Assembly: GCA_009801015.1 (NCBI GenBank)
Contig: VHZZ01000203.1
Span: forward strand, 57,584-85,371
Source of the DNA: Silene noctiflora
Lineage: Eukaryota > Streptophyta > Magnoliopsida > Caryophyllales > Caryophyllaceae
Length of the DNA: 27,788 bases
Direction of reading: 5' to 3'
Part shown: positions 11,150-21,900 of the stretch, piece after piece
How the letters are laid out: each line of letters begins with the position of its first letter
Position numbering within the stretch: the stretch's first letter is position 1
Made by a program: the position numbers and the translations under genes
Notes under the pieces: model-generated
The model's database searches: none
What the model was told of the DNA's origin: nothing
The model's input: the letters and a program-made list of their open reading frames with translations, nothing else

Positions 11150-12245
11150 ATCACCTCTCAATGCCTCTCCTGCCTATGACCGATACAAAAGATTGAATGT
11201 ACATAACTTTTTTCCCGGTATTAACACACTAGATAACTGGTAATTAAAATCACATGGGCAACTGGCAAGACCAGAAAGAACAATCACCTTAAAATTCGAG
11301 GAGCGGTCTAACCATATAAAATGTATAGAGATTTAGGATCTTGTTTATATATTGCAAGGTTTAACTAAAAATTGAGTCCTACTCCGTATATTAAGCACAT
11401 TGTTTTGGAGTGAAATTAAGATAATAGCCAAAATCAATATAAATGAAGTTCTGAATCATATTTTCATTAAGAAAGATGCACCACTCAGAGTTGTAATAGC
11501 CCATAAAAAAATAGGGTCTAACCTTTTTTACTTTCAATTTTCCTCTTCAATGGATTCACATGTCATGAAGACAGATTTTGCTCACGGTACTGTAGTCCTC
11601 GCCGCTCTTCTGTCGGCTACAGGCTACAAATGATCTGCGAATAACAGTAATATGACATATTACCGTAATGGGGTACATATAAACTTTGTAAGTATTTAAA
11701 CAAAATAGCATACAATAACACGGAGTATGACAAAAGTCATAACATTAAGGTGAGGTTTCTAACCTTACCTATCTGAGATAATCATGTAGATTTATGGTCA
11801 ATTTAGGCGTATCTATCTCATTCAAGTCACAGAACGTGACAAACTCGTTTACAGAATGGATGAACAACATGGTGCATGATTGAATACAACATCAATAACA
11901 ACAACATTATCCCATTGCTCAGAGGCTCAAAATATAGAGTAACCCCAAATCTTTCAGTCAATCTAAACATGTGTTTGTGAATTATGTAGCTCAAGTAGTT
12001 TAGTTCAGACTTCCGATTCAAAAAGTAATAGATCACTTCAATACTTCTCAGTTGTTATTAATTCTATTATGCAGTTCAGTTGAGAAAAGTTCGACGAGCT
12101 TTGTTCATCTAAAAACTTCATTACTCTTTTCCAATTTTGTTTTATGGAACTTATAGGTCCCTAAAGTTTTCAGTCATAAGGTGAGATTAAGGGAACTTTC
12201 TTTTTTTCTCCTTAAAAATGACTCACTTTTAGTTTGTTCGTTTAC
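11148..12245. repeat. Right copy of the long direct repeat flanking the tandem array
   Basis: Co-linear with 3915-5890. It lacks the solo LTR, the 184-bp MITE and about 100 bp found at 5220-5365, and it has a short extra stretch near 11210-11233. It joins the last truncated array unit directly on its left. A 67-78-codon open frame present in both copies (4140-4343 and 11400-11633) diverges at its end, so it looks like a by-product of DNA identity rather than a gene. Confidence 0.75.
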
Positions 12246-13576
12246 AATATCACTTAAAAAAAACCGCAAACGAATCCATACCGACTGTACCCTCAACCCA
12301 GGAACATAATCTCCACGCTTGTAGTAGACTGGGCTCCTTGCAGCTCTCCATTGCAACTGCAGTCACAATACCATTCAAAGGAAAACCGTAAGCAGCAAGT
12401 CGACAAAAAATTCTGGGATAACAGAACAAAACGCATTGTGAAGCATGCACATGAATGTACCCACTCGTACACTCATAGTGAATACAAATACCAGAAAAAT
12501 AAACACCAGAACTGGCCAAAAACAGTAATACTCTTAAGAGCTTCGCAAGAATAGCTTAAGCACTACCATTCTTCATACTGTAGATAGCAAAAACAGTTCC
12601 TGAACAACAGTGATATACTGATATAAATACATTATACACTTAGCATGCAGCCATGCAAGGAAACAATGACATAGCTTGATCATAATCAACTGAACCAATA
12701 AGAAGAATGACAAGCGGCTGACAAAGGGTAAGTGCAGACATTGAAAACAGATAATTGAAACAGGTTGTCCGGATTGGTATCAGATTCGCACATGCCTTAC
12801 TTTATTACGGAGAGGTAACCTACTGCACCTCGTCACTCACTCACTCGCAACTTTAAGGTGACCTGCGAAAGCTGTCCTAGTTGTATAATAGATCAGTACA
12901 CAAATTTTTCGAAATTAATGAAGATCAGCTGATTAAAGATGTCGTACAGAGAAACACCAGCTGATTCAGCTAAACAATCCAGCCCTATTCATAACCAAAA
13001 GACCCGACAAATCATCTCAACTTCACAGTGTTGTTTGGGTGAGGAATAAATTTGGAAATCCGACAATTCCACCTTTCAGTGCAGCTTCGAATAACAAATG
13101 AATGAATTAAACACAAACATACCGCCACTGCCCACTGGTATAACAATAACCACCATTTAACCAAAGAACGAACAAAAACCCAACAAAACTCTCTCAATAT
13201 TCCACATTCATCACACAACGATATGCCTGTCTCACCAATTAGACAAACATGTTCAACACACGTTTATAATCTCAAAGCAACCAAGCTCCTTTAATCTGAT
13301 AGTATAATCAATCAGAAACCACATTCCGGATTCATCAATTAAACGACATTTTACTAGCTAAATTTTTTCGTAACCTTTCCGCTCGGCTCATCGATTTTAT
13401 TAGCATGGGGCTACACATACATTTAGACCATCAAAGATCCTGCCTTTATTACAACATCAAACTCCATATGCACATATTCCTCATAAGCTGAATGACAATG
13501 TTAACATAAGCCACATACATTAATCTATCAATAAAGATCCCATCTTTATCACAAAACACGTTCTAAGTAGTATGTA
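12246..13576. other. Intergenic, unassigned
   Basis: Slightly GC-richer than its surroundings, with an 89-codon minus-strand open frame (12250-12519) that I do not recognise. No splice-linked partner exons, no transposon ends and no RNA gene seen. It could hold an untranslated or decayed gene fragment. Confidence 0.4.
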
Positions 13577-13736
13577 CTCTCTAGGTCTCAGCCATTGGTT
13601 TACCCTTTTATATTGGGAATGTTCTTTATGGTTAATTTGATCACCCACGTCCATTTTGGTCCACTTGTCATTCAATAACAAGACCGACAAATGGTCATCT
13701 CCTCCCTCCTTAGGTAAACAAATGACCGGTAGGGAG
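13577..13736. mobile_element. Stowaway-like MITE A
   Basis: The left terminus CTCTCTAGGTCTCAGCCATT pairs with the right terminus AATGACCGGTAGGGAG. TA lies on both sides (13575-13576 and 13737-13738). 160 bp, non-coding. CTCCCT-type ends and a TA target are typical of the Stowaway group. Confidence 0.65.
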
Positions 13737-13765
13737 TACATAGCTTAAATAGCCTTTACTGTATA

Positions 13766-13963
13766 CTCGTCATTTGTTGTCCTTTTCCATTTTTGGGTGT
13801 CTCAGTCATTTGTTGTCCTTTCTATTTTAGGATTGCATTTGATGAGTAATTTTATCTTTCACCTTCAATTTAGTCCACTTGTCATGTTATAATTGGCTCC
13901 TTCCTCTTTTCTTGGTCTTTGTGCCAAAACCAAATGACAACAAAATGACCGGGACGGAGGGAG
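13766..13963. mobile_element. Stowaway-like MITE B, adjacent to A
   Basis: The right end AATGACCGGGACGGAGGGAG is a near-canonical Stowaway terminus flanked by TA (13964-13965). The left end CTCGTCATTTGTTGTCC has lost part of its terminus. GTCATTTGTTGTCC recurs inside at about 13808, so the left side may be a nested or duplicated end. Same family as element A, about 30 bp away. Confidence 0.6.
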
Positions 13964-13976
13964 TACAACAAATTCA

Positions 13977-14089
13977 CTGGTGGCGAAACCAAGTGGATAG
14001 CCGAGGCGGAAGTCACTCACTTGGTTCTTACCAACGAAAGTTTGGAACTTTTAGTTAAAATCTTCGATTCTTTTCTAGTTACGCCACTG
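13977..14089. mobile_element. Short hAT-like MITE
   Basis: The left CTGGTGGCGAAACCAAG and, on the minus strand, the right CAGTGGCGTAACTAG resemble the CAGTGGCG ends of plant hAT elements. The flanks AAATTCA and ATATTCA could be a decayed 8-bp target duplication. About 113 bp, non-coding; edges are tentative. Confidence 0.45.
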
Positions 14090-15532
14090 ATATTCAGACA
14101 CTCCATTACACAGACACTCAACTTGTTAGATTTATACCTCTAAAGTTACCTTTTTTAACCATCTACGGAGTATTTTTTTTAACTGTATAACATGCACTTG
14201 CAATTGCCCTTAATTACCAGCAAACAACACAAGGAAGTCAATAAGTAAATCAAACCCTTCAAATATAACAATGAAACAAGTGAATTACAGTGATTAATTT
14301 GGCATACCAGATAGCGGAGATAGCAGGGAGAAGATCAATCAAGTGATATGTTCTGCGCTATGATTCCTTTCTCGCACGCTTTGAGGGGAAGGGAGGAGAA
14401 AAACACAAGAATTAAGGGCATTGTTAAGTGTTAACAGTTAAAACCACCCGCTCGATTAGCCTCGGAATAGTTCGGTCAAAGCTCGACTCAAACTCAGTTT
14501 GATGGAGCTCGAGCCAAACTTGTCCAAATATCAGGCGATCCCGAGTTCCGTAAGGCTCAAATTGAAAAATTGTTTGGGTTCGTTTGAATTTTTTAAAGCG
14601 TTGTTTTTAACTATATTTATTCACAAATTCTCATATATGACGACAAATTTGAAGAGACCTGAGGCAGAGGGGCAAGTGGGAGGGCAGATGAAGAGGGTAA
14701 TGGAGAGGGATTGTGAAAGGTTTCTTTGAAGAGACTGTTACAACAAGAAGCTTTGATATTTATTTGGAGTTATGTTATTTCGTATATATAATTTGTTTTA
14801 TTTTAGTATTTTATTTTTAATAAGTAAAATTCAAGATCTCTAACATTATCGAACTCAATATCGGTTAAAGATGGAAGTAGGCATGCGAGCCGTTGGGTCG
14901 ACATGCCTTGGCATGGACCGTGACCCATTTTAGCACGACAAGGGATTAGCACGGCCCGACACGCCATAGGCCGTGGATACCCATTGTCATCCCTAGCCAT
15001 GAGATATGCCTAGGCCGAAGTTTGAAAAAAAAAATATAAAGACTGTGTGACACGACACGCTTTGAAACACCTCGACAATGAGCACGATATGCCTGGGCAT
15101 GAACAAAATACGAAAAAAATAAAGCTAAAGTGGAGGATTTGCATTGGCACACCAATGCACGGCATGTCATGAGCCGAGCCGTGAGCCATGCCTTGGACTC
15201 TGAGAGGCCATTTTCATTTCAAAGGCACATCGTGACACCAAATTCTACCTTTCCATTCTAAAAAGTGTCATTTTCTTCTCCGAGCACAATGTACCGACAC
15301 AAAGCACGGCCCACTATCAACTTGACTCGGTTCAGTTCCACTCCACTTTCAATTCGATTCTCAAAATATCTTAGATGAAGTGGAATGCTAAAACACGAAA
15401 TAGTAAAAGAAAAATAGAACAAGAAACAAGATAAGTCAATTAATTTGACATTGAAATTGAGCGGCAGATTATATCTTATACTTTCCCCGGAGAGTTTAAC
15501 CAACAAACAAACAACGGTCACTTTCTCCCGCC
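14090..15532 (+). promoter_or_regulatory. Upstream region of ISE2: decayed repeats, promoter and 5' UTR
   Basis: It contains a GCTCGAG-type repeat remnant (14450-14560) and a repeat rich in CATGCC, GGCACG and CACGACACG words (14870-15215), both of styles common in dispersed plant repeats. A TATA-like ATTATATCTT lies at 15468-15477, only about 55 bp before the ATG, so either the 5' UTR is short or the real promoter is further up. No upstream ATG reading frame overlapping the start was found. Confidence 0.4.
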
Positions 15533-15997
15533 ATGAACACAACCCACTCTATCTCCCTCTCCACCTTCTATCCTCTTTCTCTCTCCTCTACCTTCCTTCT
15601 CTCTCCTCTCAAACCCTCCCATTTCCGTGAAGTAAACCCTAATTTCCCGAAATTAGGGTTTAGTTCACTAAATAAACTTCAATTTCGCACCTCTTTCAAA
15701 CCTCCTACTGTTGAAAACCAGCTCTCCGACGAAGAGGAAGATTTTGATGACGGTGACGATGATATTGCTGCTGATGATTACGACGAGGTTTTAGTCGCGG
15801 GAGATGGAGATTCAGACGAAGACGACGGTGAAGATGAGGAGGAGGAGGAGGAACAGAACGCGTCGTTTTGGAGTAGTGATGAGACGAAGATTCAGCGAAT
15901 TCAGAAGATTTGTAGTGAAGTTAGAGAGTTTGGAGGTGGAATTATTGATGTTGATGAACTCGCTTCCGTTTACGATTTCCGTATCGATAAATTCCAG
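15533..15997 (+). CDS. ISE2: ISE2 exon 1: transit peptide, acidic stretch, helicase lead-in
   Basis: Residues 1-155, ending in phase 0 at CAG|GT. The first 45 residues are rich in Ser, Thr and Leu with few acidic residues, as in plastid transit peptides. Residues about 64-108 are almost all Asp and Glu. The last residues (YDFRIDKFQ) lead into the Q-motif-like start of the helicase core. The CT-rich DNA at 15539-15620 encodes the Ser/Leu-rich leader. Confidence 0.93.
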
Positions 15998-18900
15998 GTT
16001 TTTTCTTATTACCGACATAATTTGATGATTTTTGCTTGTGTTATTGAAACTTGTTTGAATATATGAACAAATATGATGAAATGCATACTCGTAATCTGAA
16101 TAAATCAGTTATGTTATGAGTCTAATGGCGTTAATTTCGTTGTTTATTTGAATGTACATTATTGTCATATTTGGAGGTGAAATACTGAAATTGTCGATGC
16201 TGATGAACTCGTCTCCATTTATGATTCTGTAGCGACAATTTCAGGTTTTAATCGATTAATTCGACGATTTTGCTTGTATTATTGAAATTTGTTAGTCATT
16301 CTCATTGTATGAACAAGTATAATTAAATGTATGTGATTTTTGTTACGAGTCTGATGTTTTGAATTACATAATTTAATTAAACGTACATCTTTGTGAAACC
16401 GAATGTCGAAAGCTTAGCTCGAAAATTAAGAACGACAGATAATGAAAAATAGATTATGTAATGGAGGTATTGTTGATATTCTGAATCTTTGTATATTGTA
16501 CAGAGACAGGCAATTCAGGCGTTTTTAAGAGGTTCCTCGGTGGTTGTTTCAGCGCCGACAAGTAGTGGTAAGACGTTGATTGCTGAAGCTGCAGCCGTTG
16601 CGACTGTGGCTAAAGGAAAGCGGTTGCTCTACACTACTCCTCTTAAAGCATTGTCAAACCAAAAATTCCGCGAGTTTAGGTACTTATTCATTCATCTGCA
16701 TTTGGAAATGTGTGTATTTTGAGTGAATTTGATTTGATTTCCAGTTTATTATGTACACCTGAGAGTACATGTTCAGAGATTGTGTTCTATAATCAACAAA
16801 GCGATTAAGAAATTTCCACACATCTCACATGGATGGGTAAGACTATTGGTACACATACAATGGCCTCGGCGTTTGTACTCGACTCATTTTGATGACATCA
16901 ATAACATATTGTTGTAACGCAAGGCAGTCTTACACAAAAAACAATTGGAAAAAAATATTTGGAACATAATTTAGGAGCATGCTCTTCGAGTCATGTTCAT
17001 TACTTCTTATGTTGTGAGCTGAACTAATAAATCTGTTATTTCCGTATTTAATGCGGAATCTTATTTCTTGCGTTAGAGATGCATTTGGAGATAGCAATGT
17101 TGGCCTTCTGACTGGAGATTCTGCAGTTAATAAAGATGCACAGGTTTTGATAATGACTACTGAGATTTTGCGCAACATGCTGTATCAAAGGTAAAATTCA
17201 TCTTATATCTGTAGGTTGAATTTGGTACGTGCGAGCTATATGTGAGTGCCTGTATAATGATCACGTTTGATACCACAGCGGTTAGTTATATGCGACGCAA
17301 AATGTCGTAAATTCTGAAAATTAGGATCATGTGGTATATAAGAGCCCTCTCCTATGCACCAAGAAGAATAGAATTGCACTTTGATGTATGTATTGTATGT
17401 GACTTGCTCTTTCCTGTGAGGTAGGCAATGAATATGCTGTCTGATGAGGTGCATTTAGAGGCGGCATCATGTATTAGGTATTACGGTTTCTTATTGGTGC
17501 AGGGGCTAACTAAAACGTTTAAAATGAAAGCCAAAAGGAATGGCTGATGCATACGTCAGACTTCCCATATGGCTGTGAAAGAGAGGCATGGTGATGGGTA
17601 TAGAAGGAAGAAATGTCTCCATCTAGTGAAATGTTATTCTTTGTGCCTCGATGTGGCCCGTGGTAGAAACATGGACATTCTTCGTGGGCATAAGGTGTAT
17701 GCTTTCAGTGTATTAGATAGCTGAAGCCATCCCCATTTTAGGTTTATTGTTTGACTATGGTAGATAGTTTGAGTTCAAGATCAGGAAAAAAAGAGGAATA
17801 CCTTGGCTGAGGAGCTGTAATTTTGGTTTGTCCCGAGAGTTTTTTATCAACGTAGGTACTTGGCGTTGAATTGATTAATGAAGTATTCAGTGACACTAGG
17901 AGGTCGAACTGTTGATTTGTTCTTTCTAAGGACAACTCAGCATGATCCTTATTATGCTATTTCCCTTCAGTAGACCTCACCGGTTTACTCATTGCCATGC
18001 AGTGTAGGAGTGGCTTCTTCCGGAAGTGGGCTATTTGATGTTGACGTGATCGTTTTGGATGAAGTACATTATTTAAGTGACATGTCGCGTGGTACTGTCT
18101 GGGAGGAGACTGTATGCTGGTTTTCCCTATCCTCCTTATTCCCATTTTGTTGTTTTATTCTCATGTTTTCTTAAATGTGTATACTATCCCTCACCATTAC
18201 TAGGGTTCTATAGGTAATTTATTGCCCGAAAGAAGTTCAGCTAATATGTCTATCAGCCACAGTTGCAAATCCAGATGAACTAGCTGGATGGATTGGACAG
18301 GTGAGATAATTCAATTAAGCATATTGTCAAGTCATTGTTGATATATTCGGAATACTATATACTGATATTAGCTATGTATCTCTAGGCACTCAATTGTAAC
18401 TGATATGTTTAAAACTTGAATCTTTTACTGTGTTCTTATCCCTGGGCTATTACTGGTAAACTTCGTTCAGTAATTTTGTCCGTTAGATGTTTATTATCTT
18501 ATGTCTGATGCTGAGGTGGCCCGAAGGATTTAGTTTTGTAAATTTTTCTACTAAATTGGTAATTAAATAGGTGGTTTTGGGGTTTGCTTCTACTATTGTA
18601 ATAATCATTAAATATCAGCCTGTGCCTTCACATTTGCCCTTAGCGTGCTCTCATTTGAATTATTTTGCTTTGGTTTAGATTCATGGTAAAACAGAATTGG
18701 TTACATCTTCGAGAAGGCCTGTACCATTGACCTGGCATTTTTCTACAAAGACCTCTTTGTATCCTCTTCTTGATGATAAAGGAACTAGCATGAACAGGTA
18801 TCCTATCTTTTTTTTTTTCCTCAGCGAACGTGCAATTCATTTATGCCTATATTATCAATGAAACAGTCGATGGCAAAGGTCGACCTTGTAGTGTCTCTGG

Positions 18901-21900
18901 CTTTAATCTGCAACAGAGGAGAAGGATGAATCGGAGCTGTTCACAGTGCTTTATATGCTTGCTAATATTCATGTACAAAATTTTCGAAGTGACCCTTGTT
19001 GCAGTTCTATTTCATTTCCTCACAAGTTTTGGATGTTCTTTTTTCCTGCTTGCTTCTGCACACCCATTATATTGTCCCCGTTTGACTGATGACAACTTTG
19101 ACTATTAATTTCTCGATAGGCTACATTGTAAAATCAGTTCTGTTTTGTTTATTGAACAACTTATTTCTTACAGATATTAGTAATGTGAAAATGATATACC
19201 TATTACTCCCTCCTATTCTATGGAATTGCAACATTTACTTTTGCACAAATATTAAGGTTGTGAGTGGGAGATAGGTCTCACCAAATAAAGTAGTGTCATT
19301 TTACACACGAAACATACCCAGAATAGAAATGTAGCAATTCTACTGAATATGCCAAATACGGAATATGTTGCCATTCCAAAGAATAGAAGGGAGTATATAT
19401 TATGAGGAAATATAGGTCGACGTTCACATCAGTGGACCACTAAACTCAAATAGGGACGATATATATGGAGGGAGTATTAACTATTTTAGGGTGTTATTCT
19501 GGGTTTGAAACAGGAAGCTTTCACTCAACTCTCTACGCCTTCATGCTTTGGGAGAAAAATCTGACAAAGATGAGGGGTCAAAACGAAAACAATCAAAAAG
19601 ACGTAAGGATGATAGTGCGTTGATCTATGAGGAGTATGGTAGATTTTCTGGAAAGTCAACTCTGTCAAAAAATGACATGAACACTATCCGGCGGTCACTG
19701 GTACGATTTAGACAACTGTCATTCATTCATATTCTTTCCTTGACCTTCTTCTCGTTGTCCGTGTCTGTAAATCTGTAACTCAATATCTGATGACATTTTT
19801 TTTAAAAAATTTGTTAATTAGGTCCCTCAAGTGGAAGATACATTGAAACATCTTAAAGAAAAAGAAATGCTGCCAGCAGTTTGGTTTATTTTTAGCAGAA
19901 AAGGTTGTGATGCAGCTGTTCAGTATGTTGAAAACTGTAAACTTCTGGATGAGTTTGAGATGGCTGAGGTGAAACTAGCACTTAAACGATTCCGTGCTCG
20001 ATATCCTGATGCTGTCAGGGACCCTGCTGTGAAGGGCCTCTTGCAGGGTGTTGCTGCACATCATGCTGGCTGTCTGCCTCTCTGGAAATCATTCATTGAA
20101 GAGCTTTTCCAGAGAGGCCTTATTAAGGTTGTCTTTGCCACAGAAACACTTGCCGCAGGAATTAACATGCCAGCTAGGACGGCAGTTATTGCTTCTCTCA
20201 GTAAACGAATTGATGGTGGGCGTGTCCTGCTAAGATCCAATGAGCTGCTTCAGATGGCCGGCCGCGCTGGGCGGCGAGGTATAGACAACAGGGGCTATGT
20301 AGTTCTTGTTCAGAGTCCTTTTGAAGGCGCTGAAGAGTGTTGTGAGGTTATTTTTTCCGCAGTGGAACCTCTTGTTTCACAGTTCACAGCTTCATATGGA
20401 ATGGTTTTGAACCTACTTGCGGTACGATTCTACATACCATAATCACATCTTAAGTATTTGCTTCCTTTTGGCTGTTAATCAAAGCAAGTATTACATCTTA
20501 TTTAGGTTCTTGTATTATAGATGGTCAACCAATCATATAATATTGCCATGAACTAAGGGTCCCAGATCTAATATAAATTGATGGATCAACAAACAAATCT
20601 GACATTATTCAGTTGTTAAGTTCAATTCTGAATGCTTGAGTCTTCTGTAGGGTGCAAAAGTTACTCGCCGATCACCCGAAGCAGACAGTGTGGGAAGTTC
20701 CACTTTTCAAGCAGGGCGAACTTTGGAAGAAGCAAGAAAGTTAGTCGAGCAAAGTTTTGGAAACTACCTTGGGATCAATGTAATGCTTGCTTCCAAGGAT
20801 GAGCTTGACAGAATACAGAAAGAAATCGCATCATTAATTGCTGAGATTAGTGATGACTCTATCGATATGAAACTTAGGAAGCTCTTGTCAGAATCAGCAT
20901 ACAAGGAGATTGCTGATTTGCAGGAAGAACTAAAGGTCTAGAACTATTTCTAGTTTATAAATATAGTTATATTTGTTAATAATCTGGTTGCTGGGTAGTT
21001 TTTCGTGATTGCTGGAGAACTCCGTTAGTCCGTTTTCCTCTAGTCCAGGTTAATTTTGTTTACATGTTAGGCCACCTCACACATTTATTTATTTATAAGC
21101 TGAGTAAAACCTGAACTTTGTTGGATGTTACCACGTTTCTTTTAATTTGGAGAAAGTTTTATCCCTTCACTTTCACGAAAATTTCTAATCCTTGTAAATA
21201 ACAGTTGAAGATGCTTAACGCTTATGCAAGCTTTTGCTTAATGTCAGAGTTTGTCACAATTTATTGAAAAAAAAATTCTAATAAGACTTTGTACTTGAAT
21301 TAGTGTGATGTACCTGCAACTTCTGATTTTCATTACTCTAATATACAAATGTATGCATCTGAGGTATATATTATATTCTGAAAGTTGACTTTGCTCCTCA
21401 GGAAGAAAAGCGTCTACGAGTTGAATTTCGGAGAAAGATGGAATTGGAGAGAATGTCTTCTCTGAAGCCTTTCTTGAAGGAGTTGGCAAATGGGAACTTA
21501 CCTTTCCTTCATCTGCAATACAAAGATTCTGACGGTGTTGAACATTCAATTCCTGCCGTATATTTGGGGGATGTTGATTCACTTGATGGGTCTAATGTGA
21601 AAAATATAGTGAGTGCTATGTGCTCCTCTTGCTAACATATACTTGCAACTTATAAGTGCCTTTTACTTCAAACTATTACTCTGGATTGCTTAGCTAATCT
21701 TACTCCTTTTTCTATATGTATGAACTTAGTTTCCAGGTTTTTCCCTAAGAACCCGCTTCAATAGATTGACTAATTATTGACTCTCATTCCCAGGTGCTTA
21801 AAAAAGAGTTTAGTTGCTTTTCTAGGAAATACTGTGTCGCCCAGAATTAATATCTGATCATAGTATCATACCTCTAACTCTCTTTGTGGAAGAGTGAAGT

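Noticed and set aside
4140-11633. Conserved small protein shared by the two direct repeats
   Set aside because: The frames at 4140-4343 and 11400-11633 agree only as far as the DNA does and then diverge at the C terminus; there is no sign of selection on codons.
15445-15630. Upstream reading frame overlapping the ISE2 start
   Set aside because: The frame opens with TTG rather than ATG, and it overlaps the main coding sequence out of frame.
15804-16025. Alternative arginine-rich protein inside exon 1
   Set aside because: It is a shadow frame of the GA-rich codons that encode the acidic stretch of ISE2.
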